From positions 1-64,000 of the forward strand of contig JBCCYF010000003.1 of the NCBI GenBank assembly GCA_039190275.1: a stretch of 64,000 nt of DNA, given 5' to 3'. The number at the start of each line of letters is the position of its first letter. Position 1 is the stretch's first letter. The notes under the pieces are model-generated. The model was given only the letters and a program-made list of their open reading frames with translations. It made no database searches and was not told the origin of the DNA. Of this stretch, positions 43,853 to 51,437 are shown piece by piece. Source of the DNA: Halovulum sp039190275 (GTDB lineage Bacteria > Pseudomonadota > Alphaproteobacteria > Rhodobacterales > Rhodobacteraceae). The position numbers and the translations under genes are program-made.

Positions 43853-44806
43853 ATGGATCTCTACGAAGATTTCGGAGATGTAGCGGATCTGGCGGAGGGG
43901 CTCGACGATCCTTCGCCCGGCGCGCGGATCATGGCGATTGTCGAGTTGAAAGACAGCGCCGATCCGGAGGCGATCCCCCATATCGCGCGGGCGATTTCGG
44001 ATGGCGACGCGACCGTCCGCTTGCAGGCCGCCACCGCTCTGACGGATTTCGACGGGCCGGAGACATCCGCCGCGCTCGTCACAGCACTGGACGATGCCGT
44101 TCCGGCCGTGCGCGAGGCGGCCGCCGTCAGCCTGACGGAGCTCAAAGACCCTGAGGCCGGCACCCCGCTGATTGCGGCGTTGGAAGGAGCAGGCGTCGAA
44201 AAGGCGGTCGCTCTTCTCGGCGGGCTGAAAGAACTCCGCCGGAAAGATGCCCTCGGCCCCGCACTGAAGGCCCTTGAACAAAGCGATGCGTCCGTCCGGC
44301 GTGCGGCCGTCGGCGTCATCGGCTGGCTGCAGGATGAGACAACCCTGCCGTCCCTCTTGGCGGCCTCCGCCGACACCGACCCTTCCGTCCGCCGGATTGC
44401 CGTCGCCGCCGTCGGATTTTCGCGCACAACGCATGCCGAGAAGCTTCTGGTGACAGCGCTGGAAGACGAGAATTGGCAGGTGCGGGAGGCGGCCGCCGAG
44501 ACGATGGCGAAATCCGGCAGCGCCGAAGCCGAAGTCCCTTTGATCGCGCGGCTTGAGGATGAGTACTGGCAGGTGCGCCTGAAGGCCGTGCGCAGCCTGG
44601 CGAAGCTCTCCATTACCCGGGCGGCGGATCGGATTGGGCCGCTGATGAAGCTGGATATTCCCAACCTGCGCAAGGAATGCGCGGTGGCTCTCGGTGAACT
44701 GGCGCAGGAGGGCAGCCTGCCGTTCCTCGAGCCCTTCAAGGACGATCCGGATCCGGATGTTCGCAAAAACGTACGCTGGGCACTTTCAAGAATAGCCCCT
44801 GACTGA
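43853..44806 (+). CDS. HEAT-repeat (PBS-lyase-like) scaffold protein
   Basis: This 317-residue protein consists of about eight to nine helical repeats of some 31 residues, with recurring DADPSVRRIAVAAVG-like and WQVREAAAETMAKSGS-like units. No catalytic motif is visible. It starts seven bases after the ferredoxin stop and is the last gene of the flavoprotein operon. Possible roles are assembly or docking of the flavoprotein-ferredoxin pair; HEAT proteins of this sort also mature chromophore or iron-sulfur enzymes. Confidence 0.85.
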   Translation: MDLYEDFGDVADLAEGLDDPSPGARIMAIVELKDSADPEAIPHIARAISDGDATVRLQAATALTDFDGPETSAALVTALDDAVPAVREAAAVSLTELKDPEAGTPLIAALEGAGVEKAVALLGGLKELRRKDALGPALKALEQSDASVRRAAVGVIGWLQDETTLPSLLAASADTDPSVRRIAVAAVGFSRTTHAEKLLVTALEDENWQVREAAAETMAKSGSAEAEVPLIARLEDEYWQVRLKAVRSLAKLSITRAADRIGPLMKLDIPNLRKECAVALGELAQEGSLPFLEPFKDDPDPDVRKNVRWALSRIAPD

Positions 44807-45081
44807 AACCACGGACGAACAATAATCAGGCGTAATTACCGCGCAATACTTAGTTGCGCAATCAATCTATGCGCGCTCAGTAAAATACTGATCGAATCGC
44901 TCGGACATAAATACTGAATGAATAAATATCTAAAAATTAAGCACCACTTAGGATATGCATATTGATAGGGCAAAAAATCTAGCGCATTTAGAGAATTAGG
45001 CGAGTTTAACAGCAAAATTGTAGACGCGGACGGCTCCCCACGCCCAGACTGGGCTTAGAAGCAGACAGTGAGGACCGTGTC
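44807..45081. promoter_or_regulatory. A+T-rich promoter region with short repeats upstream of the ABC/copper operon
   Basis: This 275-base gap is clearly A+T-richer than the genes around it. It has a TTGCGCAA palindrome (44854-44861) and two direct copies of AAATACTGA (44883-44891 and 44909-44917), 26 bases apart. The repeats could bind the Crp-type regulator encoded at the operon end, though no canonical TTGAT-N4-ATCAA site was found. No gene is seen. Confidence 0.5.
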
Positions 45082-46461
45082 ATGAATGCAAAGCTAACCT
45101 TAACAAGCGGAGCAGCGGGGCTGGCGCTCAGTTGTCTTGCAAGCATCGCCGCCGCCGAGAAGATCTCCATCGCCATTGGGCATCAGAGCATGTGCACGGA
45201 TACGTACACAGCCGGGATCGTGGTCAAGGAGCTTGGGCTGCTGGAGAAGTACCTGCCGACCGAGGGCAAGTACGCCGAGGCTGAGTACGACGTCAGCTGG
45301 GCCGATTACAGCTCCGGCGGGCCGATCACCAACCAGATGCTCGCCAACAAGCTGAATTTCGGCGTGATGGGCGACTATCCTCTCATCGTGAACGGCGCCA
45401 AGTTTCAGGAAACCGACAGCCTGCGCACCCTTTATGTGGCCGGCACGGGGTACAACCTGAAGGGCTCCGGCAACGCGATCGTCGTGCCCGTGGAGAGCGA
45501 TCTCTACTCGATCACGGATCTGAAGGGCAAAGAGGTTTCCACTCCCGTTGGCTCTGCCGCCTGGGGCATGCTGCTGAAGGCGATGCAGGATAACAACATC
45601 CCGACCAGTGAGTATGTGCTGAAGAACCAGAGCCCCGCCGTGGGTGCAGCCAACATCGCGGCGGGCAAGATCGATGCCCACTCCGATTTCTGCCCATGGT
45701 CCGAGATCATGGAATTCCGGGGCACGGGTCGGAAGATCTATGACGGCTCCGAAACCGGTGTGCCGTATCTCCACGGTGTCGTCGTCCGCCAGGATTTCGC
45801 CGAAGAGTATCCGGAAGTCGTGCAAGCCTTCATCAAGGCCGTCTGGGAAGCGGGCGAGTGGATCCGTGAAGATCCGATGGAGGCCGTGAGCCTGATGGAA
45901 GGCTGGACGGGTGTCGAGAAAGAGGTGCTTTACCTCTACTTCTCCGAAGGCGGCCACCTCACGCTGGAGCCTTCCATCAAGACGGAGTGGGTGGATGCGC
46001 TGAAGTTCAACCACGGCGTTCTGGTCAAGGAAAAGGCGATCCCGCCGCTCGATTTCGAGGCGTGGATCACTGAGGATTACATCCGCGCGGCCTATGTCGA
46101 TCTCGGCATCGATTATGAGGCCGACAAAGCCTCCATCGTCGATCCCGAAGTGGCGAACGAAGGCTTGCCGATGGAGATCTGGCACGCCCGTGATGGCGTC
46201 ACCAGCTATCCGGATATGCCCGCTTTCCTCACGGCTGTGGCTGAGATGATGGGCACCGGCGCGAAGCTGAACGCCACGTACGTCTATGATGTGGAAACCG
46301 GCCTGAAGCTCTTCGGCAAAACGGCATTCTGGGTGAAAACCGGGGATGATACCTACGCCACCTTCCTCCGCAAGGGCGAAGCGGAAGCCTATGCCAGCGC
46401 CAATGGCGGTGCATTGGTGAGCTTTGACGAGGCGATTGCCGAATACATCACCGAGGGCTGA
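45082..46461 (+). CDS. NitT/TauT-type ABC substrate-binding protein with C-terminal NosL-like domain
   Basis: This 459-residue exported protein has a signal peptide (about residues 1-26, AAA-EK). A NitT/TauT (SsuA/NrtA-like) binding domain follows, with SMCTDTYTAGIVVKELGLL and KGKEVSTPVGSAAWGMLL. From about residue 375 a second module appears: ATYVYDVETG, AFWVKTGDDTYATF and then EAEAYASANGGALVSFDEA, the layout of NosL, a periplasmic copper chaperone for nitrous oxide reductase. The usual NosL copper-binding Cys near its N-terminus is not obvious. A TTCG-loop hairpin follows the stop. Confidence 0.8.
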   Translation: MNAKLTLTSGAAGLALSCLASIAAAEKISIAIGHQSMCTDTYTAGIVVKELGLLEKYLPTEGKYAEAEYDVSWADYSSGGPITNQMLANKLNFGVMGDYPLIVNGAKFQETDSLRTLYVAGTGYNLKGSGNAIVVPVESDLYSITDLKGKEVSTPVGSAAWGMLLKAMQDNNIPTSEYVLKNQSPAVGAANIAAGKIDAHSDFCPWSEIMEFRGTGRKIYDGSETGVPYLHGVVVRQDFAEEYPEVVQAFIKAVWEAGEWIREDPMEAVSLMEGWTGVEKEVLYLYFSEGGHLTLEPSIKTEWVDALKFNHGVLVKEKAIPPLDFEAWITEDYIRAAYVDLGIDYEADKASIVDPEVANEGLPMEIWHARDGVTSYPDMPAFLTAVAEMMGTGAKLNATYVYDVETGLKLFGKTAFWVKTGDDTYATFLRKGEAEAYASANGGALVSFDEAIAEYITEG

Positions 46462-46474
46462 TCCAATCCCTCCC

Positions 46475-46498
46475 AGGCCCAGCGTTCGCGCTGGGCCT
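46475..46498 (+). terminator. Perfect TTCG-tetraloop hairpin after the binding-protein gene
   Basis: AGGCCCAGCG and CGCTGGGCCT form a perfect 10-bp stem around a TTCG tetraloop. It lies 14 bases after the binding-protein stop and about 30 before the permease start, with no T-run. Such elements usually stabilise the upstream message or partly terminate transcription, letting the binding protein be made in excess. Confidence 0.75.
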
Positions 46499-46527
46499 TC
46501 CGACGTCTTTAAGAAGGTCTGCGTTCC

Positions 46528-47397
46528 ATGGAAGCCGCTCTGAAGCCGCGCCCTGACGAAAAGCCGAAAGCCGAGGCTCCGGCCCGCACGGCCCCCAAGC
46601 CGAAGCCCCGCAAAGGGCGCAAAGGCAGGGAGGTTCTGAAATCTATCGGGATCAGCCTTGTCTCTCTCTTGGTCGGGCTCGTGGCTTGGCACTTCGCGTC
46701 CTCCACGAACCTGAACCTGATTGTCGATTTCCAGAACGTGCCGGGCCCGATCCGCGTGTTCACCGCCTTTGTCGGGCATCTGCAAACGCAGGAATTCTAC
46801 ATCCATATCGGGGTGTCGATGCGGCGGATTCTTTTCAGCTACGGGCTGGCCGTTGTCATCGGCATAGCCCTCGGCCTCTTGATGGGCCGTTCACGCTTCG
46901 CACGGGCCTGGATCATGCCCTATATCGAGATCGTCCGCCCGATCCCTGCCGTGGCCTGGATCCCTCTCGCCATCCTGATGTGGCCGACGGAAGAAAGCTC
47001 CATCATCTATATCACCTTCCTCGGCGCGCTTTTCCCCATCATCCTCAACACGCTTCACGGTGTCGAACAGACGCCCGAGGTGCTGGTGCGCGCCGCCCGC
47101 TCCCTCGGCGCATCGCGCATCGCGATTTTCCGGCACGTCGTGATCCCCGCTGCACTGCCATCCGTCTCCGCCGGTCTCGCCATCGGGATGGGAGTCTCCT
47201 GGTTCTCGCTTCTCGCGGGAGAGATCATCTCCGGCCAGTACGGCATCGGTTACTTCACCTGGAACGCCTACTCGCTGATCAACTACCAGGACATCGTCGT
47301 CGGCATGCTGGTGATCGGCGGGCTCGGCACGCTTTCAACGCTCGCCGTCAAGCAAGCGACTGCCCCTCTCCTCGCCTGGCAAAAGAGGACGCGATGA
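46528..47397 (+). CDS. ABC transporter permease (SsuC/TauC-like)
   Basis: This 289-residue permease has a charged cytoplasmic N-terminus (lysine/proline-rich, about residues 1-35), then six membrane spans. The ATPase-coupling EAA loop is VLVRAARSLGASRIAIFRHVVIPAALPSVSAGLAIGMGVSW. It belongs to the NitT/TauT family that imports nitrate, cyanate, sulfonates and similar anions. Its stop overlaps the next start (ATGA). Confidence 0.9.
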   Translation: MEAALKPRPDEKPKAEAPARTAPKPKPRKGRKGREVLKSIGISLVSLLVGLVAWHFASSTNLNLIVDFQNVPGPIRVFTAFVGHLQTQEFYIHIGVSMRRILFSYGLAVVIGIALGLLMGRSRFARAWIMPYIEIVRPIPAVAWIPLAILMWPTEESSIIYITFLGALFPIILNTLHGVEQTPEVLVRAARSLGASRIAIFRHVVIPAALPSVSAGLAIGMGVSWFSLLAGEIISGQYGIGYFTWNAYSLINYQDIVVGMLVIGGLGTLSTLAVKQATAPLLAWQKRTR

Positions 47398-48071
47398 CAG
47401 CCACCTTCTCCCTTCTTTTCGCAGAGACCCGCAGGGCATGGAAGCGGCTGCTCCTCTGGGGCCTCGCCTTCGCGCTGCTGTTCCAGCTCCTGATGCTTGT
47501 GGCCCTGATGGCGCGGTTTCAGGACGTACCCAACTACATCGTCTTCTACGATTGGCCCGGCAACATCCGGACGATCTTTCAATCCACCCCCTCCTTGAAT
47601 GATGCACTCCGGATCTCCTGGGAGGAGTGGCTGATCGAGATCGGCTACATGAACTATGATTTCGGCATGGGGATCTCCGAGTGGAGCCTCAATGTCGTGC
47701 CCTCGCGGCTTCTCGTGATGTTCGGGCTCGGCGCGCTCACCGGCCTCTCCGTGCACTTGATGCGCCGCGGTACTTGCACAGCGACCACACTGCACTCCTC
47801 CTCCGCGGCCACAGGGCTCGGCGCCCTGATGGTGGCGATGACGAACGCGACGATGAGCTGGGTCGTCTGCTGCGCCACGCCCTCCTGGGTGGTGGGTCTG
47901 GCGATGCTGGGCCTCGGCGTCTCCACGTCGCTTGCCCTCGAAACCATGGGCCCTCTGATCAGCGGCATCGGCTTTGCGCTGCTCTTTACAATGATCCTCT
48001 TTCTGGCCTGGCGCCGCGCCCACCCACGCGCCACAGCCCCGGAGATGGAAGGAGCGGCCGAGCATGCTTGA
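47394..48071 (+). CDS. Unrecognised polytopic membrane protein in the ABC operon
   Basis: This 225-residue protein has about five hydrophobic spans: one near residues 17-40, a periplasmic stretch of about 65 residues, then spans around 103-120, 137-155, 158-180 and 188-208. Between the later spans lies a vicinal cysteine pair, SWVVCCATPSW. I do not recognise the family; it lacks the EAA loop of ABC permeases. It is coupled to the permease (ATGA) and overlaps the ATPase gene by eight bases, so it is an integral part of the transporter or its copper partner. Confidence 0.75.
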   Translation: MTATFSLLFAETRRAWKRLLLWGLAFALLFQLLMLVALMARFQDVPNYIVFYDWPGNIRTIFQSTPSLNDALRISWEEWLIEIGYMNYDFGMGISEWSLNVVPSRLLVMFGLGALTGLSVHLMRRGTCTATTLHSSSAATGLGALMVAMTNATMSWVVCCATPSWVVGLAMLGLGVSTSLALETMGPLISGIGFALLFTMILFLAWRRAHPRATAPEMEGAAEHA

Positions 48072-48897
48072 CGTTCTCAAATTCACACCCGAACGCGCTG
48101 CGGAAAAGGGCAAGGGACGGATAGACATCGATGGCGTCACGGTTGTGTTCGGCTCAGGTGACGATGCCCATCAGGCTGTTTCGGAGACGACGATCCGGAT
48201 CGAACCGGGCGAGTTCGTCTGCCTCCTAGGCCCGTCCGGCTGCGGGAAATCGACGCTTCTGAACTGCGTCGCGGGCTACGTGCAAACCACAAGCGGGCGC
48301 GTGACCGTCGATGGCGCGACGATTGAAAAGCCCGGGCCCGATCGTGGCATGGTCTTCCAGCAGTATTCCCTCCTGCCGTGGAAGACGGTGTACGAAAACG
48401 TTGCTTTCGGGCCGCGGATGGCGGGCAAGAACCGCGCCGAAGCGGGCTCGATTGCAAACACTTTCCTCAACATGGTCGGCCTCGGAAAATTCGGCAATCG
48501 CTTCCCAGCCGAGCTTTCGGGCGGCATGCAGCAACGCGTCGGCATCGCCCGCGCGCTGGCCAACTATCCCTCGGTCCTCCTGATGGACGAACCCTTCGGC
48601 GCGCTCGATGCCCAGACACGGCTGATGATGCAGGAGAACTTGCTGACGATCTGGAAGGAGTTCGGCATAACCGTCCTCTTCGTCACCCATGACGTCGATG
48701 AAGCCGTGTTCCTCGCGGATCGCGTGCTGGTGATGAGTGCCGCCCCCGGGGCCATCATCGCCGATCTCAAGATCGAGTTGCCGAGGCCGCGTTCCACCGA
48801 ATTGGTCTCCGACCCCGCCTACGTCGCGGCGAAAGCCGAGTGCCTTGCCACCATCCGCGCCGAAAGCCTGCGCGCCTTCGAGGAGCAGAACCTATGA
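48064..48897 (+). CDS. ABC transporter ATP-binding protein (SsuB/TauB-like)
   Basis: This 277-residue ATPase has Walker A GPSGCGKST, Q-loop QQYSLLPWKT, signature LSGGMQQRVGIARAL, Walker B VLLMDEPFGALDA and the H-loop VTHDVDEA. The family energises NitT/TauT importers. An N-terminal addition of about 25 residues precedes the core. It overlaps both neighbours: eight bases with the membrane protein gene and four with SCO1. Confidence 0.93.
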   Translation: MLDVLKFTPERAAEKGKGRIDIDGVTVVFGSGDDAHQAVSETTIRIEPGEFVCLLGPSGCGKSTLLNCVAGYVQTTSGRVTVDGATIEKPGPDRGMVFQQYSLLPWKTVYENVAFGPRMAGKNRAEAGSIANTFLNMVGLGKFGNRFPAELSGGMQQRVGIARALANYPSVLLMDEPFGALDAQTRLMMQENLLTIWKEFGITVLFVTHDVDEAVFLADRVLVMSAAPGAIIADLKIELPRPRSTELVSDPAYVAAKAECLATIRAESLRAFEEQNL

Positions 48898-49487
48898 TCC
48901 GAAGCCTGGCTGCCGCTTTCTTCCTCTCTGCAACCGCCGCGATGGCACAGGTTCAGGGCGTTGAACTGGATGCGCCGGTCGAACTGCCCGCCTTCATGTT
49001 CTCCAACACAGACGGCCAGACGTTCACAGAAGCCTCCCTCGACGGCCAATGGACCATCGTGATGTTCGGCTTCAATTCCTGCCCCGATGTCTGCCCCTTC
49101 ACGCTCGCCAATCTCGAACAGGCGATATCGGAAACCGCCCTACGCGTGCGCCCCGACAACGTGCCGAAGGTCGTCTTCGTCTCCGTCGATCCGGCGCGCG
49201 ATGCAGAAGTGGTGGGGGAGTATGCAGCCTATTTCCACCCCGAGTTCATCGGCGTGACGGGCGAGCGCGAGATGATCGACCGCTTGGTCGAGGCGACCGA
49301 CAGCTTTTACCGCCTGCTCAAGCCCGATCACACCGGCTTTTACGACGTGCAGCACAGCTCCGCCGTCAGCGTCATCAGCCCCGATGGCGCGTTGCGGGCC
49401 AAGCTGCAACCGCCGTTCGACCCGGGGATGACAGCGGAATTCCTCGCTCGCCTGCAAATCAAGTACCGAAGAGAGGCCACAAATTGA
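48894..49487 (+). CDS. SCO1/SenC/PrrC-type copper metallochaperone
   Basis: This 197-residue exported protein has a signal peptide (residues 1-17, AMA-QV) and the SCO thioredoxin-like fold. The copper ligands CPDVC (in FGFNSCPDVCPFTLANL) and the distal His in DVQHSSAV are intact. SCO proteins deliver Cu(I) to CuA sites or reduce their cysteines in cytochrome oxidase and nitrous oxide reductase. Its start codon overlaps the ABC ATPase stop (ATGA), tying copper chaperoning to this importer. Confidence 0.92.
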   Translation: MIRSLAAAFFLSATAAMAQVQGVELDAPVELPAFMFSNTDGQTFTEASLDGQWTIVMFGFNSCPDVCPFTLANLEQAISETALRVRPDNVPKVVFVSVDPARDAEVVGEYAAYFHPEFIGVTGEREMIDRLVEATDSFYRLLKPDHTGFYDVQHSSAVSVISPDGALRAKLQPPFDPGMTAEFLARLQIKYRREATN

Positions 49488-49918
49488 AACAGATCACAGC
49501 ACTCGCCCTCGCGGCATTCCTCGCCACAAGCGCCCATGCCGGAGACATTGCAGCCACAAGCGCCTGGATCGCCGATGCGCCCCCCTCCGCCATGACCCGC
49601 GCGGCATACCTGACGCTGGAGAATGAGAGCGACACGCCGATCGGCATCGTCGCCGTCAGCGCCGAGGGCTTCGGCATGGCGCATCTCCACGAGAGCAAGA
49701 TGAAGGAGGATGGCGTGATGATGATGCACGCCGTCCACCAGCTGGAACTTGCTCCGGGCACGGGGCTCCAGATGGAGCCGGGCGGGCTGCACATCATGCT
49801 GATGCACCCCGAGAAGCCGGTCGCCAAGGGTGAGAGCGTCAAGCTGACCTTAACGCTGTCGGATAACACGCTGCTCGAGGTGGATGCGACTGTGCAGGCG
49901 GGGCCGGGTGAAAGCTAA
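49484..49918 (+). CDS. Periplasmic copper chaperone PCuAC
   Basis: This 144-residue exported protein begins at TTG 49484, whose bases overlap the SCO1 stop (TTGA), with GAGAGG upstream. After the signal peptide (AHA-GD) it carries the copper-binding pattern of PCuA(C): His and Met ligands in MAHLHESKM and, about 30 residues later, GLHIMLMHP. The family works with SCO1 to load CuA or CuB sites. Paired adjacency here is the classical combination, but the client copper enzyme is not encoded nearby. Confidence 0.93.
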   Translation: MKQITALALAAFLATSAHAGDIAATSAWIADAPPSAMTRAAYLTLENESDTPIGIVAVSAEGFGMAHLHESKMKEDGVMMMHAVHQLELAPGTGLQMEPGGLHIMLMHPEKPVAKGESVKLTLTLSDNTLLEVDATVQAGPGES

Positions 49919-50492
49919 CGTCTCCGCCATCCTTTTGGCACTTCTCGGCGGGACATTCGCGAGCGCCGACATGATCTCCTCCGAAGGCCTGGCGCCCTAT
50001 GAGGTCTGCGGCCTCTGCCACGGGCTCGATGGAAATTCGGCCATGGCCAAGTTCCCCAAACTGGCCGGGCAGAAGGCCGCCTATATCGAAAAGCAACTGC
50101 ATGATTTCCGCGGCGGCCATCGCAGCAATGATGGCGGGCAGATGCAGGCCATCGTCACGGAACTGGCGGAGGCCGACATTCCCGTCGTCGCCGCCTGGTT
50201 CGAAAGCCAGCCCGCGCCGCTGCCCGTCGAAGGGGCAATCTCCGCCTCGGCTGCGCAAAACTTCACCAGCCTTGGCTGTGCAGGCTGCCATACCGCACCC
50301 AATCCGCCCCCCGGTTTGACAGTGCCCCACATCACCGCCCAGCATCCCGCCTATCTGGAACGACAGCTCAAGGCGTTTCGGGATGGCGACCGGCAGAACG
50401 ATCCCGAGGGTGTGATGCGGGCAGTGGCCGCTGGGCTTTCGGATGAGGCGATAGCCGAGCTTGCAGCATATATTGCCTCCCTGCCACGCTGA
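49908..50492 (+). CDS. Dihaem cytochrome c (cytochrome c4-like)
   Basis: This 194-residue exported protein has two CXXCH haem sites, CGLCH (about residue 34) and CAGCH (about residue 120), in two similar domains, each with a downstream AAYIEKQLHDF/PAYLERQLKAF helix followed by the methionine region. This is the cytochrome c4 pattern. GTG 49908 is chosen, overlapping the PCuAC stop by 11 bases and giving a clear signal peptide. It could carry electrons to or from a periplasmic copper enzyme. Confidence 0.9.
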   Translation: MKANVSAILLALLGGTFASADMISSEGLAPYEVCGLCHGLDGNSAMAKFPKLAGQKAAYIEKQLHDFRGGHRSNDGGQMQAIVTELAEADIPVVAAWFESQPAPLPVEGAISASAAQNFTSLGCAGCHTAPNPPPGLTVPHITAQHPAYLERQLKAFRDGDRQNDPEGVMRAVAAGLSDEAIAELAAYIASLPR

Positions 50493-51226
50493 TGAGCCCG
50501 ATGGGCGGGAAGCACTTGGATCAGGCCGGCGCGCTTTTTCTCACGGAGTATCTGCTGGAGCGAAACGAGGGCGCCTCCTTCATGAGCGGCCTTGGCGAGG
50601 ATGCCCTGCGCCGCCTCTCCTCCGTCGGTACGCATCTCACCTTCGAGCGCGGCGAGACGGTTTTCCTCCAGGGCGATACCCATAAAGGCATCTGGATCAT
50701 CGAAAGCGGGCGCATCAGAACCTTCTACGTGGGTCCCTCGGGACGCGAGATCACGCTCGCCTATTGGACGCCCGGCCATTTCGTCGGCGGACCCGAAGTC
50801 TTCGGGCGCGGGCGGCACATCTGGTCCGCCGATGCGGCGGAGCCTGCAAAAGCCCTTTTCGTCACGGGTACCACCCTCCGTGGATTCGTCACCGAAGACC
50901 CGGGCATCGCGCTCAGCCTGATCGAAGGGCTGATCGCCAAAGGCAAGACCTATTCCGCCCTGATCCAGATGCTCGGCACACGGTCCGTCTCCGAGCGGCT
51001 GGAACAGTTCCTCCTGATCCTGGCCCAAACCAACGGGCGCCCCGAAGGAGCGTCCGTCGTGATCGACCGCTCCATCACCTACGAGCAGATCGCAACGGTG
51101 GTCGGCGCCACGCGCCAATGGGTGACAAAGTCTCTGGATCGACTGGAACAGATGGGAGCCATTGAAATTACCCGCCAGACAATCCGCATCGTCGATATCG
51201 ACGCAATGAGCCTGTCCGCCCCCTGA
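50492..51226 (+). CDS. Crp/Fnr-family regulator without iron-sulfur cysteines
   Basis: This 244-residue protein has an N-terminal cyclic-nucleotide-binding-type beta roll (FERGETVFLQGDTHKGIWIIESGRI) and a C-terminal winged HTH (TYEQIATVVGATRQWVTKSLDRLEQMG, about residues 194-220). No cysteine occurs at all, so it cannot be an FNR-type oxygen sensor. The key cAMP residues of Crp are not evident. Its start shares one base with the cytochrome stop. It is probably the dedicated regulator of this 45-51 kb operon. Confidence 0.9.
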   Translation: MSPMGGKHLDQAGALFLTEYLLERNEGASFMSGLGEDALRRLSSVGTHLTFERGETVFLQGDTHKGIWIIESGRIRTFYVGPSGREITLAYWTPGHFVGGPEVFGRGRHIWSADAAEPAKALFVTGTTLRGFVTEDPGIALSLIEGLIAKGKTYSALIQMLGTRSVSERLEQFLLILAQTNGRPEGASVVIDRSITYEQIATVVGATRQWVTKSLDRLEQMGAIEITRQTIRIVDIDAMSLSAP

Positions 51227-51437
51227 ACTTGAAGTTCGTGCCTGATATGTTGGAAGGCCTTCTGGGAATAGACCGGAGCAAAGGCCATGCAGCGGGGCCA
51301 TTTAGTTAAGTCTCTATTTCTGTCGCAATTGTCGCTAAGTCGAGGTCGCAACATGCACGACATGCGTGGTGCCGCTATGCAGCGGGAAAACGGCCCTTTC
51401 GGAGGCGCGTCATCCTGAACGTTGCGGGATTTGTCGG

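Noticed and set aside
45100..46806. Very long minus-strand open frame (568 codons) opposite the ABC binding protein and permease
   Set aside because: It is a G+C-driven antisense shadow: composition is His/Arg/Gly-rich and low-complexity, no family motif, while the plus strand has clear conserved domains.
51227..51437. Possible regulator N-terminus on the minus strand (frame beginning MAFAPVYSQKAF) upstream of the LysR gene end
   Set aside because: The frame runs straight into the antisense of the Crp-type gene and shows no continuing domain; too short to support.
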